From an uncultured Opitutia bacterium (lineage in GTDB: Bacteria; Verrucomicrobiota; Verrucomicrobiia; Opitutales; Opitutaceae): a stretch of 64,000 bases of DNA. The position numbers were made by a program, and so were the translations under genes. The notes under the pieces were generated by a model. That model did no database searches, was not told the origin of the DNA, and worked only from the letters and a program-made list of their open reading frames with translations. Shown piece by piece: positions 1 to 8,856 of the stretch (its first letter is position 1; each line of letters begins with the position of its first letter). The stretch spans positions 17,224-81,223 of the forward strand of contig CAITWF010000082.1 in NCBI GenBank assembly GCA_903896015.1, given 5' to 3'.

Positions 1-49
1 CCCGAGCCGCCCTCACGTTCACCGGCCCAACCCCTCAAGTCCCTCGGCC

Positions 50-2146
50 ATGAAAGACTATTCCGCTCCCGATCTCAGAAACTTCGCGGTGCTCGGTCAT
101 GCATCCGCTGGAAAAACAATGTTGTGTGAGGCGATGCTCGCCTGCGCCGGCCGCATTGGCCGGATGGGCAGCATCGCCGCCGGCACGACCGTCTCCGACT
201 ATCACGCCAGCGAAAAGCAGCACCAAATCTCGGTGCACGCCTCGCTGCTCCATCTTGAGTGGATGAACCGAAAGTTCAACCTCCTCGACTGCCCCGGCTA
301 CGCCGACTTCATCAGCGAGGGCCTCGGCGCGCTGCGCGTCGGCGACTTCGCACTCGTCGTGATCAACGCCGCGCATGGGCTCGGCGTCGGCACCGACGCC
401 GTGTGGGACTATGCCGCGCACTACGGCCTGCCGAAAATGATCGCGGTCAACGCGCTCGACAAAGCCAACGTGAAGTTCGACGACATCGTCGCCAACGCCC
501 GCGAGCATTTCGGCAAAAACGTTTTTCCCGTCACGATCCCGCTCAATGCCGGACCGGGCTTCAGCCACGTACTCGACGTGATGCGCAACGAAATCGTCAC
601 CTATGCGCCCGGCGGCAGCGGCACCTACAAAGAGACGCCGGCCGGCGCGCTCGCGGAAAAAGTGCAGCAACTCCACAAGGAGTTGATTGAATATGTCGCG
701 GAGTCGGACGACACGCTGATGGAAAAATTCTTCGAGAAGGGTATCCTCGCCGAGGAGGAGTTCCGCGCCGGCCTGCACAAGGCGATCCAGAATCAGGTGT
801 TCGTGCCGCTCTTTGCCGTCTCGGCGGAGACGAATGTCGGCGTCGCGCGGCTGATGGATTTCATTGCGAAATACGGCTCCTCACCGATGGACCGCGCGGA
901 AGTCCCCGCGCGGGATGCCGCTGGAGTCACTGGCTCGGTGCCGCTCGCGCAGCCCGAGCCAGTTGCTTATGTGTTCAAGACCATGAACGAGCCCGGCGTC
1001 GGCGAGCTTTCGCTCTTCCGCCTCTTCGCGGGCAACATCAAAGCCGGTGACGAACTGCTCAACAGCGCGCGCGGCGTCACCGAGCGCCTCGGTCAACTCT
1101 ACCTCCTCAACGGTCACGACCGCGCGGCGGTGACGCAGCTCCATGCCGGCGATCTCGGCGCCGTCGTGAAGCTGCGCGACACCCACACCGGCGATACGCT
1201 GTGTAGTCCCAAGCAATCGGTCACGCTGCCGCGCGTCGAGTATCCCGCCGCCAACATTCACGGCGCGCTCAAGCTTCGCTCGAAGGGCGACGAGGACAAA
1301 CTCGCCGTCGGCCTCGCCACGCTGCACCAGGAAGACCCAACCTTCCACTACCGCGTCGACGATGAAATTCACCAGACGATCGTTTCCGGTCAGGGCGAAA
1401 TTCAGCTCCAAGTGATCGTCGAGCGATTGCTGCGGCGCTTCGGCGTTTCAGTCACGCTTGAGGAGCCGCGCATCCCCTACCGCGAAACGATCCGCGCTCA
1501 GGGCGAGTCGCGTTACCGTCACAAAAAACAAACCGGCGGCGCCGGCCAGTTCGCCGAAGTGTGGCTGCGAATCGAACCTACCCCGCGCGACAGCGGCGTC
1601 GTCTTCACCCAATCGCTCGTCGGCAACAACGTCGATCGCGTCTTCGTGCCATCCGTCGAGAAGGGCGTGCAGAGTGCCTGCCGCGAGGGCATCCTCGCCG
1701 GCTACCGCGTGACCGACGTGAAAGCGGATTTCTTCGACGGCAAAATGCACCCGGTCGATTCGAAGGACATCGCGTTTCAAGTCGCCGGCTACCACGCGTT
1801 CAAGGAATCTTTTCAGGCCGCCCAGCCCTGCCTGCTCGAACCCATCTTCAACGTGACCGTGACCGTGCCCGCCGAATTTGTCGGCGCAATCATGGGCGAC
1901 CTCTCGGCGCGGCGCGGCCACATTCTCGGCGTGGATATCGACGGCCACTTCGAAGTCGTCCGTGCGCAGCTGCCGCAAAAGGAGCTCTACCATTACAGCA
2001 CGATCGTGCGCTCACTCACCAGCGGACGCGGCCGGCACGCCGAAGCGTTTAGCCATTACGCCGAAGTGCCGCCGGAGTTCGCCCTCCGACTCGTCGCCGA
2101 CGCGAAAGCCCGCCGCGAAAACGGCAATGGCAAAACCGCCGCCTGA
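50..2146 (+). CDS. EF-G-like translational GTPase (FusA2 type)
   Basis: A 698-residue protein with the domain order of elongation factor G: GTPase, beta-barrel II, III, IV and V. The P-loop GHASAGKT lies near residue 16 and the G3 motif DCPG near residue 80. The G4 motif is NALD rather than the NKxD of canonical EF-G, and the switch I threonine region reads HQISV instead of RGITI. Both deviations are usual in the EF-G-like subgroup (EF-G2), whose members bind GTP and the ribosome but are not the main translocase. It is probably cytoplasmic and an accessory or stress-related ribosome factor; the exact role cannot be told from sequence. A 75-aa gene follows 19 bp downstream on the same strand. 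A short C/T-rich stretch precedes the ATG and no Shine-Dalgarno is visible. Confidence 0.9.
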   Translation: MKDYSAPDLRNFAVLGHASAGKTMLCEAMLACAGRIGRMGSIAAGTTVSDYHASEKQHQISVHASLLHLEWMNRKFNLLDCPGYADFISEGLGALRVGDFALVVINAAHGLGVGTDAVWDYAAHYGLPKMIAVNALDKANVKFDDIVANAREHFGKNVFPVTIPLNAGPGFSHVLDVMRNEIVTYAPGGSGTYKETPAGALAEKVQQLHKELIEYVAESDDTLMEKFFEKGILAEEEFRAGLHKAIQNQVFVPLFAVSAETNVGVARLMDFIAKYGSSPMDRAEVPARDAAGVTGSVPLAQPEPVAYVFKTMNEPGVGELSLFRLFAGNIKAGDELLNSARGVTERLGQLYLLNGHDRAAVTQLHAGDLGAVVKLRDTHTGDTLCSPKQSVTLPRVEYPAANIHGALKLRSKGDEDKLAVGLATLHQEDPTFHYRVDDEIHQTIVSGQGEIQLQVIVERLLRRFGVSVTLEEPRIPYRETIRAQGESRYRHKKQTGGAGQFAEVWLRIEPTPRDSGVVFTQSLVGNNVDRVFVPSVEKGVQSACREGILAGYRVTDVKADFFDGKMHPVDSKDIAFQVAGYHAFKESFQAAQPCLLEPIFNVTVTVPAEFVGAIMGDLSARRGHILGVDIDGHFEVVRAQLPQKELYHYSTIVRSLTSGRGRHAEAFSHYAEVPPEFALRLVADAKARRENGNGKTAA

Positions 2147-2165
2147 CATTTTCCCTCCTCCCACC

Positions 2166-2393
2166 ATGAGCACCACCTGGAAAATCGAAATCACGGAGCC
2201 GCACAGCGGCGAACTCGGCGAAGCAATCCTCCACGAGGATCACGGCTTCGCCATGGAAGAATACAGCTACGAGGCCGGCCATAAAATCGAAGTCGCCGTC
2301 CACGAGACGCACGACCCGAAGTGGCACATCTTTACCGACCTCGACTCGGGCCACCGCTTCAAGATTCCGCCGGAAAAATACCGCAAGCTGTAG
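2166..2393 (+). CDS. Small conserved hypothetical protein, 75 aa
   Basis: Short acidic protein beginning MSTTWKIEITEPHSG, with several His and Glu residues and no signal peptide or membrane segment. I do not recognise a domain. The start at 2166 is chosen because the longer frame upstream only shadows the EF-G-like gene and because a C/T-rich leader (cattttccctcctcccacc) precedes this ATG, as for many genes here. It is 19 bp downstream of the EF-G-like gene and probably co-transcribed. Its TAG stop lies in a GTAGGGC palindromic element. Confidence 0.6.
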   Translation: MSTTWKIEITEPHSGELGEAILHEDHGFAMEEYSYEAGHKIEVAVHETHDPKWHIFTDLDSGHRFKIPPEKYRKL

Positions 2394-2450
2394 GGCCCGG
2401 CCGTCCTTTCGCGCAGTCGCGAGAGATCCATCTCTTTCGGAAAGGACGCC
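2390..2450. repeat. Palindromic intergenic element beginning at a TAG stop
   Basis: Nested inverted repeats lie between two converging genes: GTCCTTTC at 2403-2410 pairs with GAAAGGAC at 2440-2447, with an inner CGCG/CGCG pair (2410-2413/2418-2421) and an AGAGAT/ATCTCT pair (2422-2427/2430-2435). The element starts with GTAGGGC, whose TAG is the stop codon of the upstream ORF. It may act as a bidirectional terminator. Confidence 0.5.
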
Positions 2451-2486
2451 TCTCCGCGCGTCCACGGTCAGCTCGGAAAGCCGCGC

Positions 2487-3551
2487 CTACCTCTCGATTG
2501 CCCGCGCCACGAATCGATCCAGCCGCAGCGAAAAGAAAATCCACAGCCCGATCATCACCGCGAGGCACGCGTTGCCCAGGTGATGGTAGGTGTAAATGAT
2601 GTCGTGCTGACTCCAGCCGAACTCGTCGTGCAGGCCGTTCATGTCGCCGCCCGCATCCTCCTCGCCGTTGATCATCGAGCCATACGGAATGCCTTCGTCG
2701 CCCCGGTAGATTCCCCACCACCGCGTAAAGGTCGCAAAAAAGCTGCCCGCGCCGATGAAGAGAAAAACGTAGCGGCATCCGCCCCAGCGGAATTTCTCGG
2801 GAAACTGAAAATAGAACAGCCCGACCATCGCCGCCGAAAGATAGAATTCTCCGCCCACTCCGCCGAACGCGATCCACTTTTCCGCCGTAGTTTGCGGCAG
2901 CCGCCACGTCATGAACGCCTGCAACAACGCGAGCCCGACCGCCAATATCATCGGCCACTTCTTTCTCTCCCGCAGGGCGGCGACGAACATCACGCCAAGC
3001 AGAAACAGCACACCAAAATAAACGAAGAGCGATTTCTCCGACGCGATTGGCGTCCACCCGATCGGCAGCGGCAGTGCACGGTGACCGGTCAGCCACCCGA
3101 TCGTTGCATGACCGAACTCGTGAATCCACACGTGAAACCCCATCAGAAAAAATGCGAGCGGCGTGCGCTGCGTCCCGACCGCCAGAAGCGCGACGAGCGG
3201 CGGCGCGAGCGCATTGATAATCACGCTGTCGAACGATCGCGGATCCCAGCGGCTCAGTTCGGGCTCTTTCGTTTCCGCCTCAAACTCGGCGACAAGCTTC
3301 TCGAGGTTGCGCTCCTCGATTTCTTCGCGCGCCTGCGTCCGGGCGCCGGCAAGTTTTTGGCGCTCAAGTTCGTCGAGGTGACCGATGACCGCATCGCGGA
3401 CGGCTCTGAACTGCGCGCGCTCTTCCTTCGGCGCGCCTGCGCGGATGAGCGAAAAGTTTTTCTGCACGAGCGCCTTGTTGAGCGCCTCCCGATCGGCGCC
3501 GGGCGGCAGGCCCAGCCACGCGTAACACTGCGCGAGTTCGCTTTCGTCCAT
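2487..3551 (-). CDS. Membrane protein with J-like N-terminus and HExxH zinc-protease motif
   Basis: About 354 aa from the chosen ATG at 3551. The N-terminal 40 residues (ELAQCYAWLGLPPGADREAL) resemble a degenerate DnaJ-type helical start without an HPD motif. A charged coiled-coil segment rich in Glu, Arg and Lys follows (about residues 60-105). The rest has several hydrophobic helices, and the first carries WIHEFGHATIGW, an HExxH motif placed in a membrane helix as in M50 (site-2) proteases, followed by a likely ligand region TGHRALPLP. I infer a membrane zinc metalloprotease; substrate unknown. The open frame extends to 3737 with another ATG at 3581, but codon choice before 3551 looks non-coding. 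No close gene partner on this strand. Confidence 0.6.
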   Translation of the reverse strand: MDESELAQCYAWLGLPPGADREALNKALVQKNFSLIRAGAPKEERAQFRAVRDAVIGHLDELERQKLAGARTQAREEIEERNLEKLVAEFEAETKEPELSRWDPRSFDSVIINALAPPLVALLAVGTQRTPLAFFLMGFHVWIHEFGHATIGWLTGHRALPLPIGWTPIASEKSLFVYFGVLFLLGVMFVAALRERKKWPMILAVGLALLQAFMTWRLPQTTAEKWIAFGGVGGEFYLSAAMVGLFYFQFPEKFRWGGCRYVFLFIGAGSFFATFTRWWGIYRGDEGIPYGSMINGEEDAGGDMNGLHDEFGWSQHDIIYTYHHLGNACLAVMIGLWIFFSLRLDRFVARAIER

Positions 3552-3853
3552 GCGTGAATCCAAACCAAGCCAAGTCCGCATCCGATTGTCGAGTGCGCGC
3601 AGGACATGACGGAGAACGCCATTGCCACTCGCCGTGCGACCCGCAGCCTGACGGTTCCTTCCAGCGTTCCATGCCGTTTGTAGCCAATCCGCTCCACCAC
3701 TTGAGACGCGAACCGCCAATGGTGCGCACACTTGCATGACGCAGACGTCTGGCCAGTTCGGTATTCCGCGATGTTTAGCGATCCGTTGGCCGAGTTGTTT
3801 AGCAGGCTGTTTCTAACTGCGCTCGGAACACCGTGTTAAACAAAACGGCTCCG
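3552..3853. other. Gene-free stretch with reduced GC
   Basis: About 300 bases upstream of the HExxH protein gene. No ORF with host-like codon use was seen. Local composition is more AT-rich (for example the segments around 3770-3850), which fits promoter DNA or decayed sequence. Nothing specific could be assigned. Confidence 0.4.
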
Positions 3854-4069
3854 TCATCGTTTAATTCCAGGTGAAGCATTTTGCTGTTTCAGCAATGTCT
3901 CAGCGCGATCATGCGCTGGACCGGCTGGGAGTGATGCGACCCAGGCTAATGCGGCCGGCCGGTCCGATTTCAACCAAGGAGGAAGCACCCGGTAAACAGC
4001 ACTGATTTGATCCAACCCGCTCGATAATGTGGTGACCAAATCGGCCGCGTCACGGGGAGACTTTGTCGT
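3854..4069 (-). pseudogene. Remnant of a verrucomicrobial W/AALAWV repeat protein
   Basis: An open stretch of about 70 codons ends in a normal stop. It reads PPWLKSDRPAALAWVASLP followed by AGPAHDRAETLL, matching the repeating unit 'W..xDPxAALAWVxSLPxGxARDxA' that I know from large secreted or periplasmic hypothetical proteins of Verrucomicrobia and Planctomycetes. Only about two units remain, there is no plausible start and an in-frame TAG closes it upstream. I read this as the 3' end of a decayed gene. Confidence 0.5.
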
Positions 4070-4082
4070 CTAAGGCACATGA

Positions 4083-4400
4083 TCAACCGGAGCGAAAACC
4101 CTCCTCATCCGCGCGATCGGCCCGACGCTCGGCACCTTCGGCGTCGGCGGCGTGCTCGCCGATCCCAAGCTCGATCTCTTCGGCGCGGGCAACGCCCTCA
4201 TCGCCACCAACGACAACTGGGGCGGTGACGCGGCCCAGAGTGCCACGTTTTCCGCTGTCGGCGCGTTCGCCCTCGCCAATCCCTCGACAAAAGACGCTGT
4301 TCTGCTCGTCACGCTCGATCCGGGAAACTATTCCGCCCAAGTCTCCGGTCTCGGCGGCTCGACCGGCCTCGCCTTGATCGAAATCTACGAGGTGAAGTAA
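4083..4400 (+). pseudogene. Truncated C-terminal domain of a verrucomicrobial surface protein
   Basis: The frame opens after a TGA at 4080-4082 and encodes about 105 residues containing KTLLIRAIGPTLGTFGVGG, then VLADPKLDLF, NDNWGG, VTLDPGNYSAQVSG and the end ALIEIYEVK. This is the C-terminal domain often found at the end of large secreted or cell-surface proteins of Opitutaceae. Nothing that could be the rest of such a protein precedes it, so it is a gene fragment. It lies next to another remnant on the opposite strand, so the interval 3850-4400 looks like a site of past deletion. No start codon context supports expression. Confidence 0.6.
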
Positions 4401-4552
4401 GCGATCCTGCCCGGAGGGAGTGAAACGGGCGTCCGTGGCGCCTGCCCGGTTCGTGTGCGACGGAAAAGTCCGCAGCGTCCGGCATGAATCGCGCTTGCTT
4501 TCGCGCACTTCCGACGAAAACTTTTCCGCTTCCCACGTTCAAACGACTCACT

Positions 4553-5629
4553 GTGACCAAGAAGACCAGCACCACTGCCGAGAAACCCGTCAACTTCGCG
4601 CAAGCGCCGATCAACGCGGCCCTCACGGCCGCGCAGAAGGTCGACCTCTTCCGCACGATGGTGCGCATCCGTCGCTTTGAGGAGCGCAGCCTCCGCGCCT
4701 ACCAGGGTAAAAAGATCGGTGGCTTCCTCCATCTCTACATCGGCCAGGAAGCCGTCGCCGTCGGCTGTTGCTCGCTCATGGGCAAGGATGACCACGTCAT
4801 CACTGCCTACCGCGACCACGGTCACGCGATCGCCGTCGGCATGGAGCTGAATCCGCTCATGGCCGAACTCTACGGCAAGGCCACCGGTTGCTCCAAGGGC
4901 AAGGGCGGCTCGATGCACTATTTCGCACCCGACAAAAATTACTGGGGCGGCCACGGCATCGTCGGCGGCCAGATTCCGCTCGGCGCCGGTCTCGCCTACG
5001 CCGTGAAATACCAGGGCAAGAAGGGTGCCGCGATGGCGTTCATGGGCGACGGCGCAGTGAACCAAGGCGCGGTGCACGAGGCCTACAATCTCGCGGCGCT
5101 TTGGAAACTCCCGGTCATTTTCGTGATCGAAAACAACGGTTACTCGATGGGCACAAGTCAGGCGCGCTCCTCGGCCGGCACGCTTGCCAAGCGGGCCGAG
5201 GGCTACGACATGGCATGGGGCCAGTGCAACGGTGCCGACGTTTACGAAGTGCGCGCGACGATGGATCGGTTCCTCAAACTCGCCCACGAGAAGCACGAGC
5301 CCGCGATCGTCGAGATCGACACTTACCGCTACCGCGGCCACTCCGTCGCCGATCCCGACAACACCTACCGCACGAAAGCCGAGATCGAGGAATACCGGAA
5401 CAACAAGGATCCGATTCAGCTTTTCCAGAAGACGCTCCTCGCCGAGGGCGTGCTGACCGAAGCGACCGCCGCCAAGATCGACGAGGAAGCCCGCGCCGAG
5501 TCCGACCACGCCGCCGATTTCGCCGAAGCCAGTCCTTTCCCGACCGCGGCCGACATCCAGACCGACGTCTACTGGGAGGCCGACCATCCCGCCGAGCGCA
5601 AATCGCAAGGCCGCCTCTTCTTCGAATAA
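4553..5629 (+). CDS. pdhA: Pyruvate dehydrogenase E1 component, alpha subunit
   Basis: About 358 aa from the GTG at 4553 (VTKKTSTTAEK); an ATG at 4484 in the same frame would add 23 unlikely residues. Thiamine diphosphate-dependent subunit of the pyruvate dehydrogenase complex: with E1beta it decarboxylates pyruvate and reductively acetylates the lipoyl group of E2. The ThDP motif begins GDGAVNQGAVHEAYNLAAL and ends with NN. The phosphorylation-loop region TYRYRGHSVADPDNTYR and the N-terminal FGGFLHLY-type region (KKIGGFLHLYIGQEAV) are intact. First gene of pdhA-pdhB-pdhC; the gap to pdhB is a T/C-rich 44 bp. No E3 gene follows, so dihydrolipoamide dehydrogenase must be encoded elsewhere. Confidence 0.95.
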   Translation: MTKKTSTTAEKPVNFAQAPINAALTAAQKVDLFRTMVRIRRFEERSLRAYQGKKIGGFLHLYIGQEAVAVGCCSLMGKDDHVITAYRDHGHAIAVGMELNPLMAELYGKATGCSKGKGGSMHYFAPDKNYWGGHGIVGGQIPLGAGLAYAVKYQGKKGAAMAFMGDGAVNQGAVHEAYNLAALWKLPVIFVIENNGYSMGTSQARSSAGTLAKRAEGYDMAWGQCNGADVYEVRATMDRFLKLAHEKHEPAIVEIDTYRYRGHSVADPDNTYRTKAEIEEYRNNKDPIQLFQKTLLAEGVLTEATAAKIDEEARAESDHAADFAEASPFPTAADIQTDVYWEADHPAERKSQGRLFFE

Positions 5630-5673
5630 GTTTTTCAATTTTTCTCTTTCCCAGTTTTCCGATTTTTCCGCCG

Positions 5674-6651
5674 ATGTCTCTGATCACTTACCGCGAAGCC
5701 ATCCGCCACGCCCTCGCCGAAGAACTTGAGCGCGACGCCAACGTCGTCGTCCTGGGCGAAGAAGTGGGCCAGTTCCACGGCGCCTACAAAGTCACCGAAG
5801 GCCTGCTCGCCAAGTTCGGCCCCAACCGGATCGTCGATACACCGATCAGCGAGGCCGGCTTCATCGGCATGGGCATCGGCGCGTCGATGCTCGGCGTGCG
5901 TCCCGTGATGGAGCTGATGTTCTGGTCGTTCTACTCGGTGGCTTTCGACCAAATCCTCAACAACGCGGCCAACGTCCGCTATATGTCCGGCGGACAGATT
6001 TGCTGCCCGATCGTTATCCGCGGCCCCGCGAACGGCGGTACCAACGTCGGCGCGACCCACTCGCACACGCCCGAAAATGTTTTGGCGAATCACCCGGGCG
6101 TGAAGGTCGTCGTGCCCGCCACCGCCGCCGACGCGAAGGGCCTGCTCAAGTCCGCCATCCGCGACAACGATCCCGTCTTCTTCCTGGAGAATACGATTCT
6201 CTACGGCGAAAAGGGCGAAGTCCCCGAGGGCGAGCACCTCATCCCGCTCGGCAAGGCCGACGTGAAGCGCGTCGGCACCGATCTCACGATCGTCACCTAC
6301 GGACGCTGCGTGCTCCACTCGCTTGCCGCCGCCGCAATTCTCGAAAAGGAACACGACATCTCGGTGGAGGTCGTCGACCTCCGCACGATTCGTCCGCTCG
6401 ACATCGACACCGTGCTCGCATCCGTCAAGAAGACGAATCGCGTGCTGATCGTCGAGGAGCAGAAGCCATTCGCGAGCGTCGGCTCGCAGCTCGCGTTCAT
6501 GATCCAGCGCGAAGCCTTCGACGATCTCGACGGCCCGATCCACCGCCTGGCGACGATCGATGCGCCGGCGATTTACTCACCGCCGGTCGAGGTCGAACAG
6601 CTCCCGAATCCGCAGCGCGTGCTCAAGGCCGCCCTCGAAGCCGTCAAATAA
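5674..6651 (+). CDS. pdhB: Pyruvate dehydrogenase E1 component, beta subunit
   Basis: 325 aa from MSLITYREAIRHAL. The family features are present: LGEEVGQFHGAYKVTEGL near residue 30, DTPISEAGFIGMGIGASMLG (substrate channel and cofactor contacts), and the C-terminal transketolase domain with VVDLRTIRPLDIDTVL. It forms the alpha2beta2 E1 with the upstream subunit. The ORF is open further upstream in another gene's frame, but the ATG at 5674 follows a leader made almost only of T and C and matches the usual N-terminus. The pdhC start is 9 bp after the stop, so the three genes are very likely one operon. Confidence 0.95.
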   Translation: MSLITYREAIRHALAEELERDANVVVLGEEVGQFHGAYKVTEGLLAKFGPNRIVDTPISEAGFIGMGIGASMLGVRPVMELMFWSFYSVAFDQILNNAANVRYMSGGQICCPIVIRGPANGGTNVGATHSHTPENVLANHPGVKVVVPATAADAKGLLKSAIRDNDPVFFLENTILYGEKGEVPEGEHLIPLGKADVKRVGTDLTIVTYGRCVLHSLAAAAILEKEHDISVEVVDLRTIRPLDIDTVLASVKKTNRVLIVEEQKPFASVGSQLAFMIQREAFDDLDGPIHRLATIDAPAIYSPPVEVEQLPNPQRVLKAALEAVK

Positions 6652-6660
6652 TTCACCGCC

Positions 6661-7938
6661 ATGGCCAACATCATCGAAATGCCGAAACTCAGCGACACCA
6701 TGACGGTGGGCACGCTGGTCAAGTGGCTGAAGAAGGAAGGCGACGCCGTGAAATCCGGCGACATGCTCGCCGAAGTCGAAACCGACAAGGCCACGATGGA
6801 GCTTGAGAGCTTCTTCGACGGCACGCTGCTGAAAATCTTTTCGCCCGCCGGCTCGCAGGTCGCGATCGGTGCCGGCCTCTGTGCCATCGGCAAACCCGGT
6901 GAAACGGTCGAAGCCCCCGCCGCGAAGCCCACGCCCGCCGCCGCTCCCACCCCGGCCATGCCGCCCTCAACGACGGCCGTGCCGGCTGCCGTTGCTCCGA
7001 CTCCCGCGCCTGCGCCCGTCGTGACTCCCGCTCCCGCCGCACCGGCGCGCGCCGCCGGCGAACGCGTGAAGATTTCTCCGCTCGCAAAGAAACTCGCCGC
7101 CGAAAAAGGCATCGATCCGTCGCAGCTCACCGGCTCCGGCCCTGGCGGCCGCATCGTGCGGGCCGACGTGCTCGCCGGCCCGAAATCCGGCGGCGCAAAA
7201 CCCGCAGGCTCATTCGTCGGCGGATCCGTTTCCAACAAAGGTCCGGTGCAAGAGGAGCGCGTGGTTCCCGTTTCCACGATGCGTGGCGTGATTGCCAAGC
7301 GCATGCTTGAGAGCACCACGCAGATTCCCTATGTCTATCTCGACATCGAAATCGATGCCGAGCCGCTCCTCGGGATCCGCGAGCAGCTCAACACCGGGCT
7401 CGAAAAAGAAGGCGTCAAACTTTCGGTCAACGACTTCATTCTGAAGGCCAGCGCCGAGGCGTTGCGTCGCGTGCCCGCGGTAAACTCGTCCTGGGAAGGC
7501 ACGCAAATCCGCTATCATGGAGCCGCGCATGTGGCGTTCGCGGTGGCGATGGAAGACGGACTCATCACGCCGGTCGTGCGCGACGCGCACCTGAAAAACA
7601 TTTTCCAAATCAGCACCGAGGCGAAGGCGCTCGGCAAAAAAGCGAAGGAGAAGAAACTCACGCCGGCCGAATTCACCGGCGGCACGTTCTGCGTCTCGAA
7701 TCTGGGCATGATGGGCATCCCGAAGTTCACTGCGATCATTAACCCACCCAACGCCGCGATCCTCGCGGTGGGCACGACCGTCACCAAGCCGGTGGTGAAA
7801 AACGGCCAGATCGTCGTCGGGCAAACGCTTACCGTCACACTCTCGTGCGATCACCGCGTGTTCGACGGCGCCGTCGGCGCGCAGTATCTCAAGGCGTTGA
7901 AGACGCTGCTCGAGTCGCCCGCGCTGTTGCTGGTTTGA
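6661..7938 (+). CDS. pdhC: Dihydrolipoamide acetyltransferase, E2 of pyruvate dehydrogenase
   Basis: 425 aa. One N-terminal lipoyl domain (about 1-78) with the lipoylated lysine in VETDKATMELESF (Lys43), then an Ala/Pro-rich linker, a peripheral subunit-binding domain (ISPLAKKLAAEKGIDPSQL to GGRIVRADV, about 138-176) and the catalytic domain, ending with the active-site DHRVFDGAVGAQYL (His398, Asp402). It transfers the acetyl group from lipoamide to CoA and forms the core of the complex. A single lipoyl domain is at the short end for the family. Third gene of the pdh operon; the next gene, an EamA transporter, starts 6 bp after its stop and may be read through. Confidence 0.95.
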   Translation: MANIIEMPKLSDTMTVGTLVKWLKKEGDAVKSGDMLAEVETDKATMELESFFDGTLLKIFSPAGSQVAIGAGLCAIGKPGETVEAPAAKPTPAAAPTPAMPPSTTAVPAAVAPTPAPAPVVTPAPAAPARAAGERVKISPLAKKLAAEKGIDPSQLTGSGPGGRIVRADVLAGPKSGGAKPAGSFVGGSVSNKGPVQEERVVPVSTMRGVIAKRMLESTTQIPYVYLDIEIDAEPLLGIREQLNTGLEKEGVKLSVNDFILKASAEALRRVPAVNSSWEGTQIRYHGAAHVAFAVAMEDGLITPVVRDAHLKNIFQISTEAKALGKKAKEKKLTPAEFTGGTFCVSNLGMMGIPKFTAIINPPNAAILAVGTTVTKPVVKNGQIVVGQTLTVTLSCDHRVFDGAVGAQYLKALKTLLESPALLLV

Positions 7939-7944
7939 TAGCGC

Positions 7945-8802
7945 ATGGCGAAGGCACACCAACGCACGGTTGCGTGGGTGGGCTTCGCGATCGTCGCGTT
8001 CGCGGCCAATTCTCTGTGCTGCAGGCTCGCGCTGGGTGGCGAGAAAATCGATGTGGGGACCTTCACGCTCGTGCGCCTCGGCGCGGGCGCGATCGTGCTG
8101 GTCGCGATTAACCTCGCGCGCCGGCCCAGGCCGGCGGGGCTGTTCGCGTGCAACGCGCTCTCCTCGCTGGCGCTGTTCGTTTACGCAGCGGCATTCTCGC
8201 TCGCCTACCGGCAATTGACGGCGGGCACCGGTGCACTGCTGCTTTTTGGCGCCGTGCAGGCGACGATGCTCGGCGGGGCGCTTTCGCGGGGCGAACGCCC
8301 GCGACGAGGCGAATGGCTTGGGCTCGCCATTGCGCTCGGCGGCCTCGCCTATCTGGTTTCGCCCGGGCTCGGCGCGCCGCCGGCGACCGGTTCGGCGCTC
8401 ATGGTTCTCGCTGGCGCAGCGTGGGGAATATATTCTCTACGCGGTCGGAGACTCGGCGATCCGCTGGTCAGCACGGCGGCAAATTTCCTGTGGGCGCTGC
8501 CGCTGGCGCTGATGTTTTGGATCAGCGTGCACGGCGCGATTCCCGCCGCGCCCGCCGGAGTGATGTGGGCCGTGCTGTCGGGCGCACTCGCGTCCGGTGT
8601 CGGCTACGCCGTGTGGTATACCGCGCTGCCGACCATCACCGCCACGCGCGCCGCGACCGTGCAACTAACAGTGCCGATTGTCGCGGCGTTCGGCGGCGTG
8701 GGGTTTCTCGGAGAGACAATTTCAGCGCGGCTGCTGCTCGCCTCTCTGCTGGTGCTCGGCGGCGTCGGTCTGGCGATTTTTACGCGGCGCCTGACAAAAT
8801 AA
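7945..8802 (+). CDS. EamA-family (DMT) transporter
   Basis: 285 aa, almost wholly hydrophobic, with about ten transmembrane helices in two EamA repeats (about 7-135 and 145-280). Typical family segments are GAGAIVLVAINLARR in the first half and the end GLAIFTRRL. Members export amino acids, nucleobases or other small metabolites; the substrate cannot be predicted. It starts 6 bp after pdhC, so it probably shares the pdh transcript, though its GTG/ATG context (atagcgcATG) gives no ribosome-binding clue. Confidence 0.85.
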   Translation: MAKAHQRTVAWVGFAIVAFAANSLCCRLALGGEKIDVGTFTLVRLGAGAIVLVAINLARRPRPAGLFACNALSSLALFVYAAAFSLAYRQLTAGTGALLLFGAVQATMLGGALSRGERPRRGEWLGLAIALGGLAYLVSPGLGAPPATGSALMVLAGAAWGIYSLRGRRLGDPLVSTAANFLWALPLALMFWISVHGAIPAAPAGVMWAVLSGALASGVGYAVWYTALPTITATRAATVQLTVPIVAAFGGVGFLGETISARLLLASLLVLGGVGLAIFTRRLTK

Positions 8803-8856
8803 AACCGGCGCTTGCGCTCGCTGCAGGCCAGCGCATTTCATGGCGCACCGTACCCC

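Noticed and set aside
2049..2465. Long antisense ORFs over most genes
   Set aside because: They are shadows of GC-rich coding strands, with no conserved motif.
4484..4552. ATG at 4484 as start of pdhA
   Set aside because: The extra 23 residues look like translated spacer, while the GTG at 4553 matches the usual start of this subunit. Not certain.
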